A DNA stretch of 7,564 nt from Verrucomicrobiota bacterium (GCA_023446735.1 JAEXPQ010000183.1:1-7564), one strand, 5' to 3'. Counted from the stretch's first letter, positions 1 to 6,114 are shown. Numbers and translations are program-made. Notes: generated from the letters alone by a model not told the origin.

Positions 1-1504
1 GCCAAGCGGCGACCGCCCGCGCGACGGCCGGCCAGAACAGGACCGGCGCCAGCCCGATAGCGGCGCACGCGCCCGCGAGCACGAGCATCGACGCGCGCAT
101 CGCCGGGCCGCACTCGTGGGCCCGTTCGGCCGCGGCCGCACGTGGCGCCCCGAGGCACACCACGCCGCACACCTTCGAGAAACACGCCAGCGCCAGCGCC
201 CCGGTCGTCGCCAGCGCGATCGCCGCGGGGATCGCGGCCCACGCCGCCGGCCCGTGGGAAACCGCGGCGTCGAACAGCCCGAGGTAGACGAGCCACTCGC
301 TCACGAAGCCGTTGAGCGGCGGCAACCCGCAGATCGCGACCGCCCCGAGGGTGAAAAGCGACGTCGTCCACGGCATCACGCGCCAGAGCCCGCCCAACCG
401 GCTCATCTCGCGCGTACCCGTGGCATGGAGCACCGAACCGGCGCCGAGGAAAAGCAACGCCTTGAAGAGCCCGTGGTTCCACACGTGGAGCAGCCCCCCG
501 GCAAGGGCGAGCGCCCCCCAGGCGGCGTCACCGTTTTTCACCGCCACCAGGGCGAAGCCGAAGCCGAGCAGGATGATGCCGATGTTCTCCACGCTGTGGT
601 AGGCAAGCAGGCGTTTCAGGTCGTGCTGTCCCAGTGCGAACGCCACCCCCAGCACCGCGCTGGCCGCGCCAAGCGCGACGACCACCCACCCGGCGCTGTC
701 CGGCACCGGCAGCCACCCGCTGAATCGGATCAGCCCGTAGAGTCCGATCTTGATCGTGACACCGGAGAGGATCGCGGAAACATGGCTCGGGGCATTGGCG
801 TGCGCCGAGGGCAGCCAGACGTGCAACGGGAACAGGCCGGCCTTCAGCCCGAAGCCGACCAGCGCGAGCCAGAACAGCGGCGCGAGCTCCTTGCGGTCCA
901 GCATCGGCCCGAGCGCCCAGTCGCCGTTGCGCTCGGCGAGCAGCGCAAAGAACGCGAAAAGGGCGAGCATCGCGACGTGCGACGCCCCGAGATAAAGCCA
1001 GCCCGCCGCGCGCACCTCGGCCCGCCGCCGGTCGAGCGTGACGAGAAAGTACGCGGCGAGCGTGAAGATTTCCCAGCCGATCAGGAAATGCAGGCCGTTG
1101 GCCGACACGAGCACTCCGCCCAGACTCCCCAACAGCACGCTCCACCACAGGCGGCCGGCCCGCGCCGAGCGCGGATGCGCCCGGTCGCTCCAGTACTCGC
1201 CACCGTAGATCGCGCCGACCCCGCCGATCGCGCAGGTCAGCACGAGGAAGAACGCCCCGAGCGCATCCAGTCGCAGGCTCACCCGCTCGCCGCAGACGGC
1301 GAAGTCCGGCGCCCAACTCCAAACGGTCGGCGGCGGGGCGCCGGTCCAATCAGTGCCGCCGCCCAGGACGAAGAGCGCGGCGGCAAGGCCCGCGGCGCAG
1401 GAAAGCAACGTCGCACCAAGCCACACCCGGCGCGAGGACCGCGCGGCCGCGAGCGCACCGATGCCCGCGAGCAGGGCGACGAAGAGCAGCGTGCTGACGT
1501 TCAT
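1..1504 (-). CDS. hyfB: HyfB/NuoL-family proton-translocating membrane subunit (hydrogenase-4 subunit B-like), C-terminus cut off by window edge
   Basis: Reading the minus strand from the ATG at 1504 gives 501 codons without a stop to the window edge, so the C-terminus is missing. The protein is almost wholly hydrophobic. Residues about 219-260 carry the family signature (GLKAGLFPLHVWLP, then APSHVSAILSG and a Lys in TIKIG). Residues about 292-316 read GQHDLKRLLAYHSVENIG, and about 343-348 read NHGLFK. Expected charged channel residues are present: Glu145 in GWEIFTL, Lys221, Lys252 and Lys347. CFSKVCGVVCLG near 441-452 is like the HyfB/HycC C-terminal half. Family members are integral membrane subunits of group-4 hydrogenase or complex I-like assemblies and resemble Mrp antiporter subunits. 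Partner genes would lie beyond the left edge. The start is supported by the hydrophobic N-terminus MNVSTLLFVALLAG; an in-frame GTG at 1537 is an alternative. I see no clear Shine-Dalgarno. The family is sure; the exact complex is not. Confidence 0.88.
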   Translation of the reverse strand, partial: MNVSTLLFVALLAGIGALAAARSSRRVWLGATLLSCAAGLAAALFVLGGGTDWTGAPPPTVWSWAPDFAVCGERVSLRLDALGAFFLVLTCAIGGVGAIYGGEYWSDRAHPRSARAGRLWWSVLLGSLGGVLVSANGLHFLIGWEIFTLAAYFLVTLDRRRAEVRAAGWLYLGASHVAMLALFAFFALLAERNGDWALGPMLDRKELAPLFWLALVGFGLKAGLFPLHVWLPSAHANAPSHVSAILSGVTIKIGLYGLIRFSGWLPVPDSAGWVVVALGAASAVLGVAFALGQHDLKRLLAYHSVENIGIILLGFGFALVAVKNGDAAWGALALAGGLLHVWNHGLFKALLFLGAGSVLHATGTREMSRLGGLWRVMPWTTSLFTLGAVAICGLPPLNGFVSEWLVYLGLFDAAVSHGPAAWAAIPAAIALATTGALALACFSKVCGVVCLGAPRAAAAERAHECGPAMRASMLVLAGACAAIGLAPVLFWPAVARAVAAW

Positions 1505-1636
1505 GGCGCGAAACGCCGCCCCGAGTCCCGAGTCCACCCGCCTGCGGTAGGGTCGCCGCTCGCCGGCGGACCGTTCCGGCGCCGCCAGCAGCCCGGCCTC
1601 GCCACGCGAGGAAGCAGGCAAAGGGTGTTCACGGCA

Positions 1637-1651
1637 CGGACACAAGGTCCG
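1637..1651. repeat. Small inverted repeat CGGAC-ACAAG-GTCCG
   Basis: A perfect 5-bp stem (CGGAC 1637-1641, GTCCG 1647-1651) encloses a 5-nt loop. It is embedded in GGCA...GCCCTACG. On the minus strand this reads as the phrase GGACCTTGTGTCC, which I associate from memory with dispersed intergenic repeats in some high-GC genomes; that is unverified here. No T-tract follows, so it is not a standard terminator. Confidence 0.45.
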
Positions 1652-1699
1652 GCCCTACGTTCAGACGACTCGCCCCCGCCCCGCCCTTCCCCGCCCGCT

Positions 1700-1712
1700 C
1701 CGCGGTCCGCGG
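1700..1712. repeat. Double CCGCGG palindrome in the sulP-hyfB gap
   Basis: CCGCGG occurs at 1700-1705 and again at 1707-1712, separated by a single T. With the flanking CT and GGAG it can fold as a GC hairpin on either strand. The neighbouring C-rich run (about 1670-1699) on one side and purine-rich sequence on the other give the whole segment the look of an intergenic palindromic repeat unit. Its function is unknown. Confidence 0.4.
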
Positions 1713-1754
1713 GAGACGGGACGTTGGGGTCGGGCATGAGAAGCGGCGCGTTCA

Positions 1755-3593
1755 TCAGGGCCTCGGGGTGGCCGCATCGTCGTCGTTTTTCCCGGACTTT
1801 CCGAGGATTTTCTGCGCCCGTTCGAGCGCGGCGGAAATCTCGCGCCGGGCGGCGTCGAGCTCGCGTTTCTCGCTCACAAGCTTCTCGGGCGCGTGGTCCG
1901 GCTCGGGCACGGGCGGGAGTTTCAGGATCTCGCGGGAGCGCGCGAGCGCGGCGGCGATGTGGGGGCAGACGTTGTCGCGGCCGATGGCGTCGATGAAGCC
2001 GGCGTTCTCCATCACGGCAAGCGGCTGCGTGTGCGGCGCACTAAGGATGAGGTGCTTGCCCTTCGACTTGAGCTTGTGGTGGAGGTCGATGAGCGCCTGC
2101 AGGCCGGTGGCGTCGATCGCAAGGACCTTGCGCATGCGCAGGATGAGGATCTCGGGCTCCATCTTCGCGCGCTTGAGCTCGTCGTCGAGCTTGTCGACCA
2201 CGCCGAAGAAGAACGCGCCGAACACGCGGAAGATCAGCACGCCCTTCGGCACCGTCCGGCCGACCAGCGAGTGCTGCGAGCCCTCGGTCTCGCTCGCCTC
2301 GTCGACGGCGGTGATCTGGGAGGTCTCGGAGACGCGCTTGACCATCAGCAGGCAGGCCAGGACGACGCCCACCTCCACGGCCAGCGTGAGATTGGCGAGC
2401 ACGGTGAGCAGGAAGGTGGCGAGGAAGACCGAGCTGTCGCTGAACGGCCAGCGGTGGAGCCGCAGGAACTGTTTCCAGGAGACCATGCGGTACGCGGCGA
2501 CGATGAGCACACCACCCAGCGTCGCCAACGGAACATGACGCAGCAACGGCGCGGCGGCGACGAGCGCGACCAGCAGCAGCAGGGAGTGCGCGAGGCCGGC
2601 CACGGGCGTGCGCGCGCCCGAGCGGACGTTGACGACCGAGCGCGCCACGGCGCCGGTCACCGGGATGCACCCGAAGAGCGGGCCGACTAGGTTGCCGACG
2701 CCCTGGGCGATCAGCTCCTGGTTCGAGTCGTGGCGCTGGTCGAGCACGCCGTCGGTCACCACGGCGCACATGAGCGCCTGGATGGCGACGAGCATGGCGA
2801 TCGTGAAGGCCGGTTGCAGGAGGTCGCCGAGGTGGCCGAGCTCGATACCGGGCAACTGCAGTGGCGGCAGCGCGCCGGAGAAGTTAGGAAACTGCGAGCC
2901 GATGGTGGCGATGCCGAAGCTGTCGCCGCCATGCAGCGCGCGCACCACCTCGAACACGGCCGTCAACAGCACCAGTCCGACCATCGAGCCCGGCACGAAG
3001 CGGGCAAGCCGTGTCGGCCAAAGCCCGATCACCGCCACGGAGACCACGCCGAGCACGACCGTCGGCCAGTGGATCGCGCCGAGGTTGGCGTACAGCACCT
3101 GGAGCTTGCCCACGAACCCCGCGGGCATCTCGGCCTGCAGACCGAAGAAGAACTTGATCTGCGTGCTGAGGATGAGGACGGCGATGCCCTTGGTGAAAGC
3201 CCGAGACACCGGATACGGCATGAACCGGATGATCGAGCCCAGCCTCGCCGCACCCATCACGACGAGCATCGCGCCGGCCAGCATCGTGCAGAGCAGCAGG
3301 CCGTTCAGGCCGTACTGGGACATCACGCTGAAGGTGATGATCACGAAGGCGCCGGTCGGGCCGCCAATCTGCACCCGCGAGCCGCCGAGCGCGGCGATGA
3401 TCGCACCGCCGATGATCGCGGTGAAGAGGCCACGCTCGGGATTGACGCCGGAGGCGATGGCGAAGGCCATCGAGAGCGGCAGCGCCATCGTCATCACGTT
3501 GAGCCCCGCGAGCAGGTCGCGACGCAGTTGATCCTTGTCCAGGCCGGAGAACCGGCCGAGCAGGCTCGTGCGCAAGGCAGAGACGAAGTCCAT
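1755..3593 (-). CDS. SulP-family inorganic anion transporter with C-terminal STAS domain
   Basis: The product is 612 aa, a normal SulP length. The membrane core spans about residues 28-418. It contains the SulP motif GGSRVQIGGPTGAFV (about 70-84). A second conserved block at about 291-333 (NQELIAQGVGNLVG, IPVTGAVARS, NVRSGARTP) is diagnostic. A cytoplasmic STAS domain follows at about 449-552, with the loop IDATGL at 493-498. Members are inner-membrane carriers of sulfate, bicarbonate or related anions, often coupled to Na+ or H+; the substrate cannot be read from the sequence. After the STAS domain a charged tail of about 60 residues includes a likely coiled coil (about 571-598). The start is supported by TGAGG nine bases upstream and by the basic N-terminus before the first membrane segment. 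The gene lies divergent from nadE, with the HyfB-like gene downstream on the same strand. The family is sure; substrate and gene symbol are left open. Confidence 0.95.
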   Translation of the reverse strand: MDFVSALRTSLLGRFSGLDKDQLRRDLLAGLNVMTMALPLSMAFAIASGVNPERGLFTAIIGGAIIAALGGSRVQIGGPTGAFVIITFSVMSQYGLNGLLLCTMLAGAMLVVMGAARLGSIIRFMPYPVSRAFTKGIAVLILSTQIKFFFGLQAEMPAGFVGKLQVLYANLGAIHWPTVVLGVVSVAVIGLWPTRLARFVPGSMVGLVLLTAVFEVVRALHGGDSFGIATIGSQFPNFSGALPPLQLPGIELGHLGDLLQPAFTIAMLVAIQALMCAVVTDGVLDQRHDSNQELIAQGVGNLVGPLFGCIPVTGAVARSVVNVRSGARTPVAGLAHSLLLLVALVAAAPLLRHVPLATLGGVLIVAAYRMVSWKQFLRLHRWPFSDSSVFLATFLLTVLANLTLAVEVGVVLACLLMVKRVSETSQITAVDEASETEGSQHSLVGRTVPKGVLIFRVFGAFFFGVVDKLDDELKRAKMEPEILILRMRKVLAIDATGLQALIDLHHKLKSKGKHLILSAPHTQPLAVMENAGFIDAIGRDNVCPHIAAALARSREILKLPPVPEPDHAPEKLVSEKRELDAARREISAALERAQKILGKSGKNDDDAATPRP

Positions 3594-3602
3594 GGCCGGC
3601 GG

Positions 3603-3607
3603 CCTCA
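3603..3607 (-). promoter_or_regulatory. Probable ribosome binding site of the SulP gene
   Basis: On the minus strand TGAGG lies nine bases before the ATG at 3593. It contains the GAGG core of the anti-Shine-Dalgarno complement at an acceptable distance. It is the only such site near this start and supports it. Other starts in this window lack a comparable motif. Confidence 0.4.
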
Positions 3608-3653
3608 GCGTCCCTTCCGCGCACCGAGCGGGCCACCGCAGGCAGGGCTGCGG

Positions 3654-3667
3654 CCGGCCGCGGCCGG
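3654..3667. repeat. Perfect 14-bp GC palindrome
   Basis: CCGGCCGCGGCCGG equals its own reverse complement. It sits in the 5' region of sulP and overlaps the start of the next hairpin. It could be a protein-binding dyad or simply a by-product of very GC-rich composition. Confidence 0.45.
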
Positions 3668-3681
3668 GAAAATCCCGGTCG
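3661..3681. repeat. Hairpin CCGGG-AAAAT-CCCGG in the sulP leader
   Basis: CCGGG (3664-3668) and CCCGG (3674-3678) enclose AAAAT. The stem extends outward by G-T, G-C and C-G to eight pairs on the plus strand; on the minus strand the wobble becomes an A-C mismatch. The A/T loop stands out in the GC-rich surroundings. It could be a regulator dyad or a leader hairpin of the sulP transcript. Confidence 0.45.
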
Positions 3682-3705
3682 GAAGCAGGAGGGAACGGAG
3701 TCGCG

Positions 3706-3732
3706 GGTGTGAAGTTTTCATGCCGGTGTGAA
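3706..3732. repeat. Direct repeat GGTGTGAA, 19 bp apart
   Basis: GGTGTGAA occurs at 3706-3713 and 3725-3732, about two helical turns apart. A related AGTGAAAG follows at 3736-3743. The A/T-containing stretch sits in the centre of the divergent region, where a shared operator would be expected. No regulator is assigned. Confidence 0.35.
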
Positions 3733-3757
3733 CCAGTGAAAGCCGGCGATTGAAAAC
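3714..3757. repeat. Interrupted stem-loop (GTTTTCA ... TGAAAAC with inner GCCGG/CCGGC)
   Basis: GTTTTCA (3714-3720) pairs with TGAAAAC (3751-3757). Inside, GCCGG (3722-3726) pairs with CCGGC (3743-3747), with a 1 x 3 internal loop between the two helices. The terminal loop is about 16 nt. Two stacked helices with matching order are more than expected by chance at this length. The role is unknown; it could be an operator or a leader structure. Confidence 0.45.
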
Positions 3758-3803
3758 CCCTGCGCGCCCGACCGCGAGCAACTTTCCCGGCCTTCGCGAG
3801 CGA

Positions 3804-3820
3804 GCCGCGCGCCGCGCGGC
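3804..3820. repeat. Perfect GC hairpin upstream of nadE, followed by TTTT
   Basis: GCCGCGCG (3804-3811) and CGCGCGGC (3813-3820) form a perfect 8-bp inverted repeat around one base. GGCCG and then TTTT (3826-3829) follow on the plus strand. The layout is reminiscent of an intrinsic terminator or attenuator pointing at nadE. However, the T run is short and offset by five bases, so I do not call it a terminator. Confidence 0.4.
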
Positions 3821-3835
3821 GGCCGTTTTCCAGTC

Positions 3836-3864
3836 TTGGTTCCCTCCCGGTCCTGCTGTGATAT
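3836..3864 (+). promoter_or_regulatory. nadE: Weak candidate promoter for nadE
   Basis: TTGGTT (3836-3841) and TGATAT (3859-3864) are separated by 17 bp. The -35 match is moderate; the -10 match is poor, matching TATAAT at only three of six positions. Transcription from it would begin near 3871, only a few bases before the nadE ATG at 3875, so the mRNA would be almost leaderless. This agrees with the absence of a Shine-Dalgarno. It is the best of poor options in this region. Confidence 0.22.
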
Positions 3865-3874
3865 CCGACCCGAG

Positions 3875-5569
3875 ATGAAAATCGGCCTCGCGCAGCTCAA
3901 CACCACCGTCGGGGATCTCGACGGCAACCGCCGTCGCATCGTCGAAGCCTACCGCGACCTCGTCGCCCGCGGCGCCGAACTGGTCGTCACCCCTGAGATG
4001 GTCGTTACCGGCTACCCGCCGCGCGACCTCCTCCTGCGCCGCCGGTTCGACGAGGATGCCGCCGCCGCGCTCGCGGGCGTCGCCGCCGAGGTCGGCGCCG
4101 TGCCGCTGCTGGTCGGCTGCATCGAGGCGAACCGCTCCGGCGCGGGCCGCCCGTGCTACAACGCCGCGGCGTTCTGCCACCACGGCCGCGTCGTCGCCTC
4201 GGCGCACAAATGCCTCCTGCCGACCTACGACGTGTTCGACGAGGACCGCTATTTCGAACCCGCCTCCGCCCCCACCGTCGTGGAGTTCTCCGGACACCGC
4301 CTCGGCATCACGATCTGCGAGGACATCTGGACGCATCCCGCCGTCTCCACCCGCCGGCTCTACCGCGGCGAGAACCCCGTCGCCCAGCTCGCCGCGCAGC
4401 GCTGCGACCTGATGCTCAACCTCTCCGCCAGCCCGTGGCACAACGGCAAAGGCGACGTCCGCGCGCGGCTCGTCACCGAAGCCGCCCGCGCCCTCGGCTG
4501 CCCGGTCGTCTATTGCAACGCCGTCGGCGGCAACGACGAGCTGATCTTCGACGGCCGCAGCCTCGTCTCCGACGCCGCCGGCCAGATCGTCGCCGGCCTG
4601 CCCGCCTTCCGCGAAGCCCGCGACATCGTCGACGTGCCGGTCGGGCGAACCGTCCCCGGTGAGCCGCATGCCGCCGCGCAACTCGACCCGACCTTCGCGC
4701 AGGGCGAGATGAAGGACATCTTCGAAGCGCTCGTCCTCGGTCTGCGCGACTACGCGCAGAAGAGCGGCTTCAAGCGCGCGCTGGTCGCGCTCAGCGGCGG
4801 CATCGACTCGGCGGTGGTCGCCGTGCTGGCCGCCGCGGCGTTCGGCCCGGAGAACGTCACCGGCGTGAGCCTGCCCTCGGCCATCTCCAGCCAGCACTCC
4901 CGCGACGACGCCCGCGTCCTCGCCGCCAACCTGCGGATACCGTTCCACACCATCGCCATCGCCGACACCGTGACCGCCGCCGAGGCCGCGCTCGGGCCGT
5001 TGTTCGCCGGCCGCGCGCGCGATGTCGCCGAGGAGAACATCCAAGCCCGCACTCGCGGCGTGCTGATGATGGCTCTCTCCAACAAGTTCAACGCCCTGCT
5101 TCTGACCACGGGCAACAAGAGCGAAGTCGCCGTCGGCTACTGCACGCTCTACGGCGACATGTGCGGCGGCCTCGCGGTGATCTCCGACCTGTTCAAGATG
5201 CAGGTCTACGCGCTGGCCCGCTGGATCAACGGCGACCACAGCCGCGCCCTCGGCGAGCCCGGCGGCGTGATCCCGCTCTCCACCATCGAGAAGCCGCCCT
5301 CGGCCGAGCTGCGCCCCGACCAGAAGGACCAGGACTCGCTCCCGCCCTACGACCTGCTCGACGCGCTCCTCGCCGGCTACGTGGAGGAAGGTCTCTCGCG
5401 GCGCGATCTCGTCGCGCGCGGCTTCGATCCCGCGATGGTCGCCGACATCTGCCGCAAGGTGGACCTCAATGAATACAAGCGGAAGCAGGCCGCGCCCGGC
5501 CTGAAGATCACGCCCCTCGCCTTCGGCGTCGGCCGCCGCATCCCCATCGTCCAGCGCTACGTGAGCTGA
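3875..5569 (+). CDS. nadE: Glutamine-dependent NAD+ synthetase
   Basis: The 564-aa protein converts nicotinic acid adenine dinucleotide, ATP and glutamine to NAD+, the last step of NAD synthesis, in the cytosol. The N-terminal nitrilase-type glutaminase domain (about 1-260) carries the catalytic triad Glu41 (TPEMVVTGYPPRD), Lys112 (AHKCLLP) and Cys148 (GITICEDIW). The C-terminal ATP-binding synthetase domain (about 270-564) has the PP-loop ALSGGIDSAV (305-314) and TTGNKSEVAVGYCTLYGD (411-428). The ending GRRIPIVQRY is typical of the family. Length is normal for the two-domain form. I chose the ATG at 3875 because MKIGLAQLN is the family's usual N-terminus; an in-frame TTG 39 bases upstream adds an unconserved stretch. 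No Shine-Dalgarno is visible. The gene is divergent from sulP and is followed 34 bases later by the left arm of the inserted cassette. No damage is seen. Confidence 0.98.
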   Translation: MKIGLAQLNTTVGDLDGNRRRIVEAYRDLVARGAELVVTPEMVVTGYPPRDLLLRRRFDEDAAAALAGVAAEVGAVPLLVGCIEANRSGAGRPCYNAAAFCHHGRVVASAHKCLLPTYDVFDEDRYFEPASAPTVVEFSGHRLGITICEDIWTHPAVSTRRLYRGENPVAQLAAQRCDLMLNLSASPWHNGKGDVRARLVTEAARALGCPVVYCNAVGGNDELIFDGRSLVSDAAGQIVAGLPAFREARDIVDVPVGRTVPGEPHAAAQLDPTFAQGEMKDIFEALVLGLRDYAQKSGFKRALVALSGGIDSAVVAVLAAAAFGPENVTGVSLPSAISSQHSRDDARVLAANLRIPFHTIAIADTVTAAEAALGPLFAGRARDVAEENIQARTRGVLMMALSNKFNALLLTTGNKSEVAVGYCTLYGDMCGGLAVISDLFKMQVYALARWINGDHSRALGEPGGVIPLSTIEKPPSAELRPDQKDQDSLPPYDLLDALLAGYVEEGLSRRDLVARGFDPAMVADICRKVDLNEYKRKQAAPGLKITPLAFGVGRRIPIVQRYVS

Positions 5570-5603
5570 ACGCGGCTGGCCACCCGAAGATTCGGAAGAG
5601 TGA

Positions 5604-5633
5604 AACCACTAATGCACACTGATCGCCACTAAT
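5604..5633 (+). repeat. Left arm of inverted repeat flanking the GxxExxY gene (three CACTAAT-type heptamers)
   Basis: The arm holds CACTAAT (5607-5613), CACTGAT (5617-5623) and CACTAAT (5627-5633), with starts exactly 10 bp apart, preceded by AAC. It matches the reverse complement of 6128-6157 at 27 of 30 positions; the first 17 are identical. An ATG in the last heptamer (5632) opens a frame that runs into the GxxExxY gene. Confidence 0.92.
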
Positions 5634-5730
5634 GGCGGAGGCGCGGAGATCCGCTGCACACGGACCACTCCAAATCTCACCTACGCCTCCCTTTCCCAAG
5701 CCCCACGCAACCGATAGACGATTCAATCCA

Positions 5731-6114
5731 ATGACCGACAGCAATGGGCTACTGCAACAGGAGGGCTACGACCTCATGGCCGCAGCCTTCGAAGGCTGCA
5801 ACGAGTTGGGCTCCGGGTTTCTGGAGGAACCCTACCAGGAGGCGTTCGAACTGGAACTCACCGACCGGGGCATTCCCTTCGTCGCTAAACCGAAGCTCCC
5901 GATCTTCTACAAAGGACGTCAGCTCCGAAAAGCCTACGAGGCCGACCTGATCGTTACCGATGGAATCGTCGTCGAGTTGAAGGCCGTCCACCTAGTCGCA
6001 CCCGAGCCCGAAGCACAGCTGATCAACTACCTCAAAGCCACCCGCAAACGCGTCGGATACCTGGTCAATTTCGGTGCCTTCCCCAAGCTTCAGTGGAAGC
6101 GCTTGGTCCTCTGA
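5731..6114 (+). CDS. GxxExxY protein (PD-(D/E)XK nuclease-like family)
   Basis: The 127-aa protein shows the naming motif G-FL-E-EP-Y at residues 29-35, within GSGFLEEPYQEAF. It has a PD-(D/E)XK-like core: Asp72 in YEADLIV, then Glu82 and Lys84 in VVELKAV. The C-terminal block QLINYLKA (96-103) and VGYLVNFG (108-115) is also conserved. Length is usual for the family. The family's role is not established; a nuclease fold has been proposed on sequence grounds, and activity is unproven. I chose the ATG at 5731 because homology begins soon after it. An in-frame ATG at 5632, inside the left arm, would add 33 unconserved residues. Neither start has a Shine-Dalgarno. Its GC content (about 58%) and less biased codons differ from nadE and hemL. 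Placement between symmetric inverted arms suggests acquisition as a unit. It has no visible functional link to its neighbours. Confidence 0.93.
   Translation: MTDSNGLLQQEGYDLMAAAFEGCNELGSGFLEEPYQEAFELELTDRGIPFVAKPKLPIFYKGRQLRKAYEADLIVTDGIVVELKAVHLVAPEPEAQLINYLKATRKRVGYLVNFGAFPKLQWKRLVL

Larger units (their letters stand above)
1505..1754. other. Gap between sulP and hyfB with repeat-like GC-rich sequence
   Basis: No convincing gene is present. The stretch holds a small inverted repeat CGGAC-ACAAG-GTCCG (1637-1651). It also holds a double SacII-type palindrome, CCGCGG-T-CCGCGG (1700-1712), flanked by C-rich sequence, and a tandem 7-mer CCGAGTC x2 (1521-1534). Several of these resemble dispersed intergenic repeats of high-GC genomes, but one window cannot show dispersal. 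I see no clear promoter or T-tract terminator. Confidence 0.6.
1501..1755 (-). other. 84-codon open frame spanning the sulP-hyfB gap, probably non-coding
   Basis: This frame starts at an ATG overlapping the sulP stop codon (TGATG at 1757-1753 on the minus strand). It ends in a TGA overlapping the hyfB ATG (ATGA at 1504-1501). Such junctions are typical of translationally coupled genes. The product, however, is low-complexity (rich in Gly, Arg, Pro and Ser), has no domain I recognise, and covers palindromic repeat-like DNA. DNA this GC-rich has few stops, so an 84-codon frame is easily open by chance. I judge it probably spurious. Even so, ribosomes could in principle reinitiate through it and link sulP to hyfB translation. 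Confidence 0.2.
3594..3874. other. Divergent intergenic region between sulP and nadE
   Basis: This 281-bp region must hold the control sequences of both divergent genes. It contains four inverted repeats (3654-3667, 3661-3681, 3714-3757, 3804-3820), a direct repeat GGTGTGAA (3706 and 3725), and a distant 10-bp inverted pair. That pair is GGCCGGGAAA at 3662-3671 and TTTCCCGGCC at 3783-3792, which could pair in alternative structures. I see no convincing coding frame and no strong sigma-70 promoter. Confidence 0.65.

Noticed and set aside
528..1349. 273-codon minus-strand frame within the HyfB-like gene
   Set aside because: It is another frame of the same strand; the product is Arg/Ala-rich, while the overlapping frame gives textbook HyfB motifs.
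116..1996. Long open frame on the plus strand (626 codons) opposite the HyfB-like gene
   Set aside because: It is antisense to a clearly coding frame, crosses the intergenic gap into sulP, and gives an Arg/Pro/Glu-rich product without any domain. Long antisense frames are expected in DNA this GC-rich.
3836..3874. Upstream TTG start for nadE
   Set aside because: It adds 13 residues unlike the family N-terminus; MKIGLAQLN at 3875 is the standard beginning.
3605..5239. 544-codon minus-strand frame opposite nadE
   Set aside because: It is the antisense shadow of nadE; the product is low-complexity (Gly, Asp, Val, Arg, Ala) with no motifs, and nadE has complete catalytic residues.
5584..5595. 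CCGA-AGAT-TCGG dyad as a nadE terminator
   Set aside because: The stem is four pairs and is followed by GAAGAG rather than a T tract.
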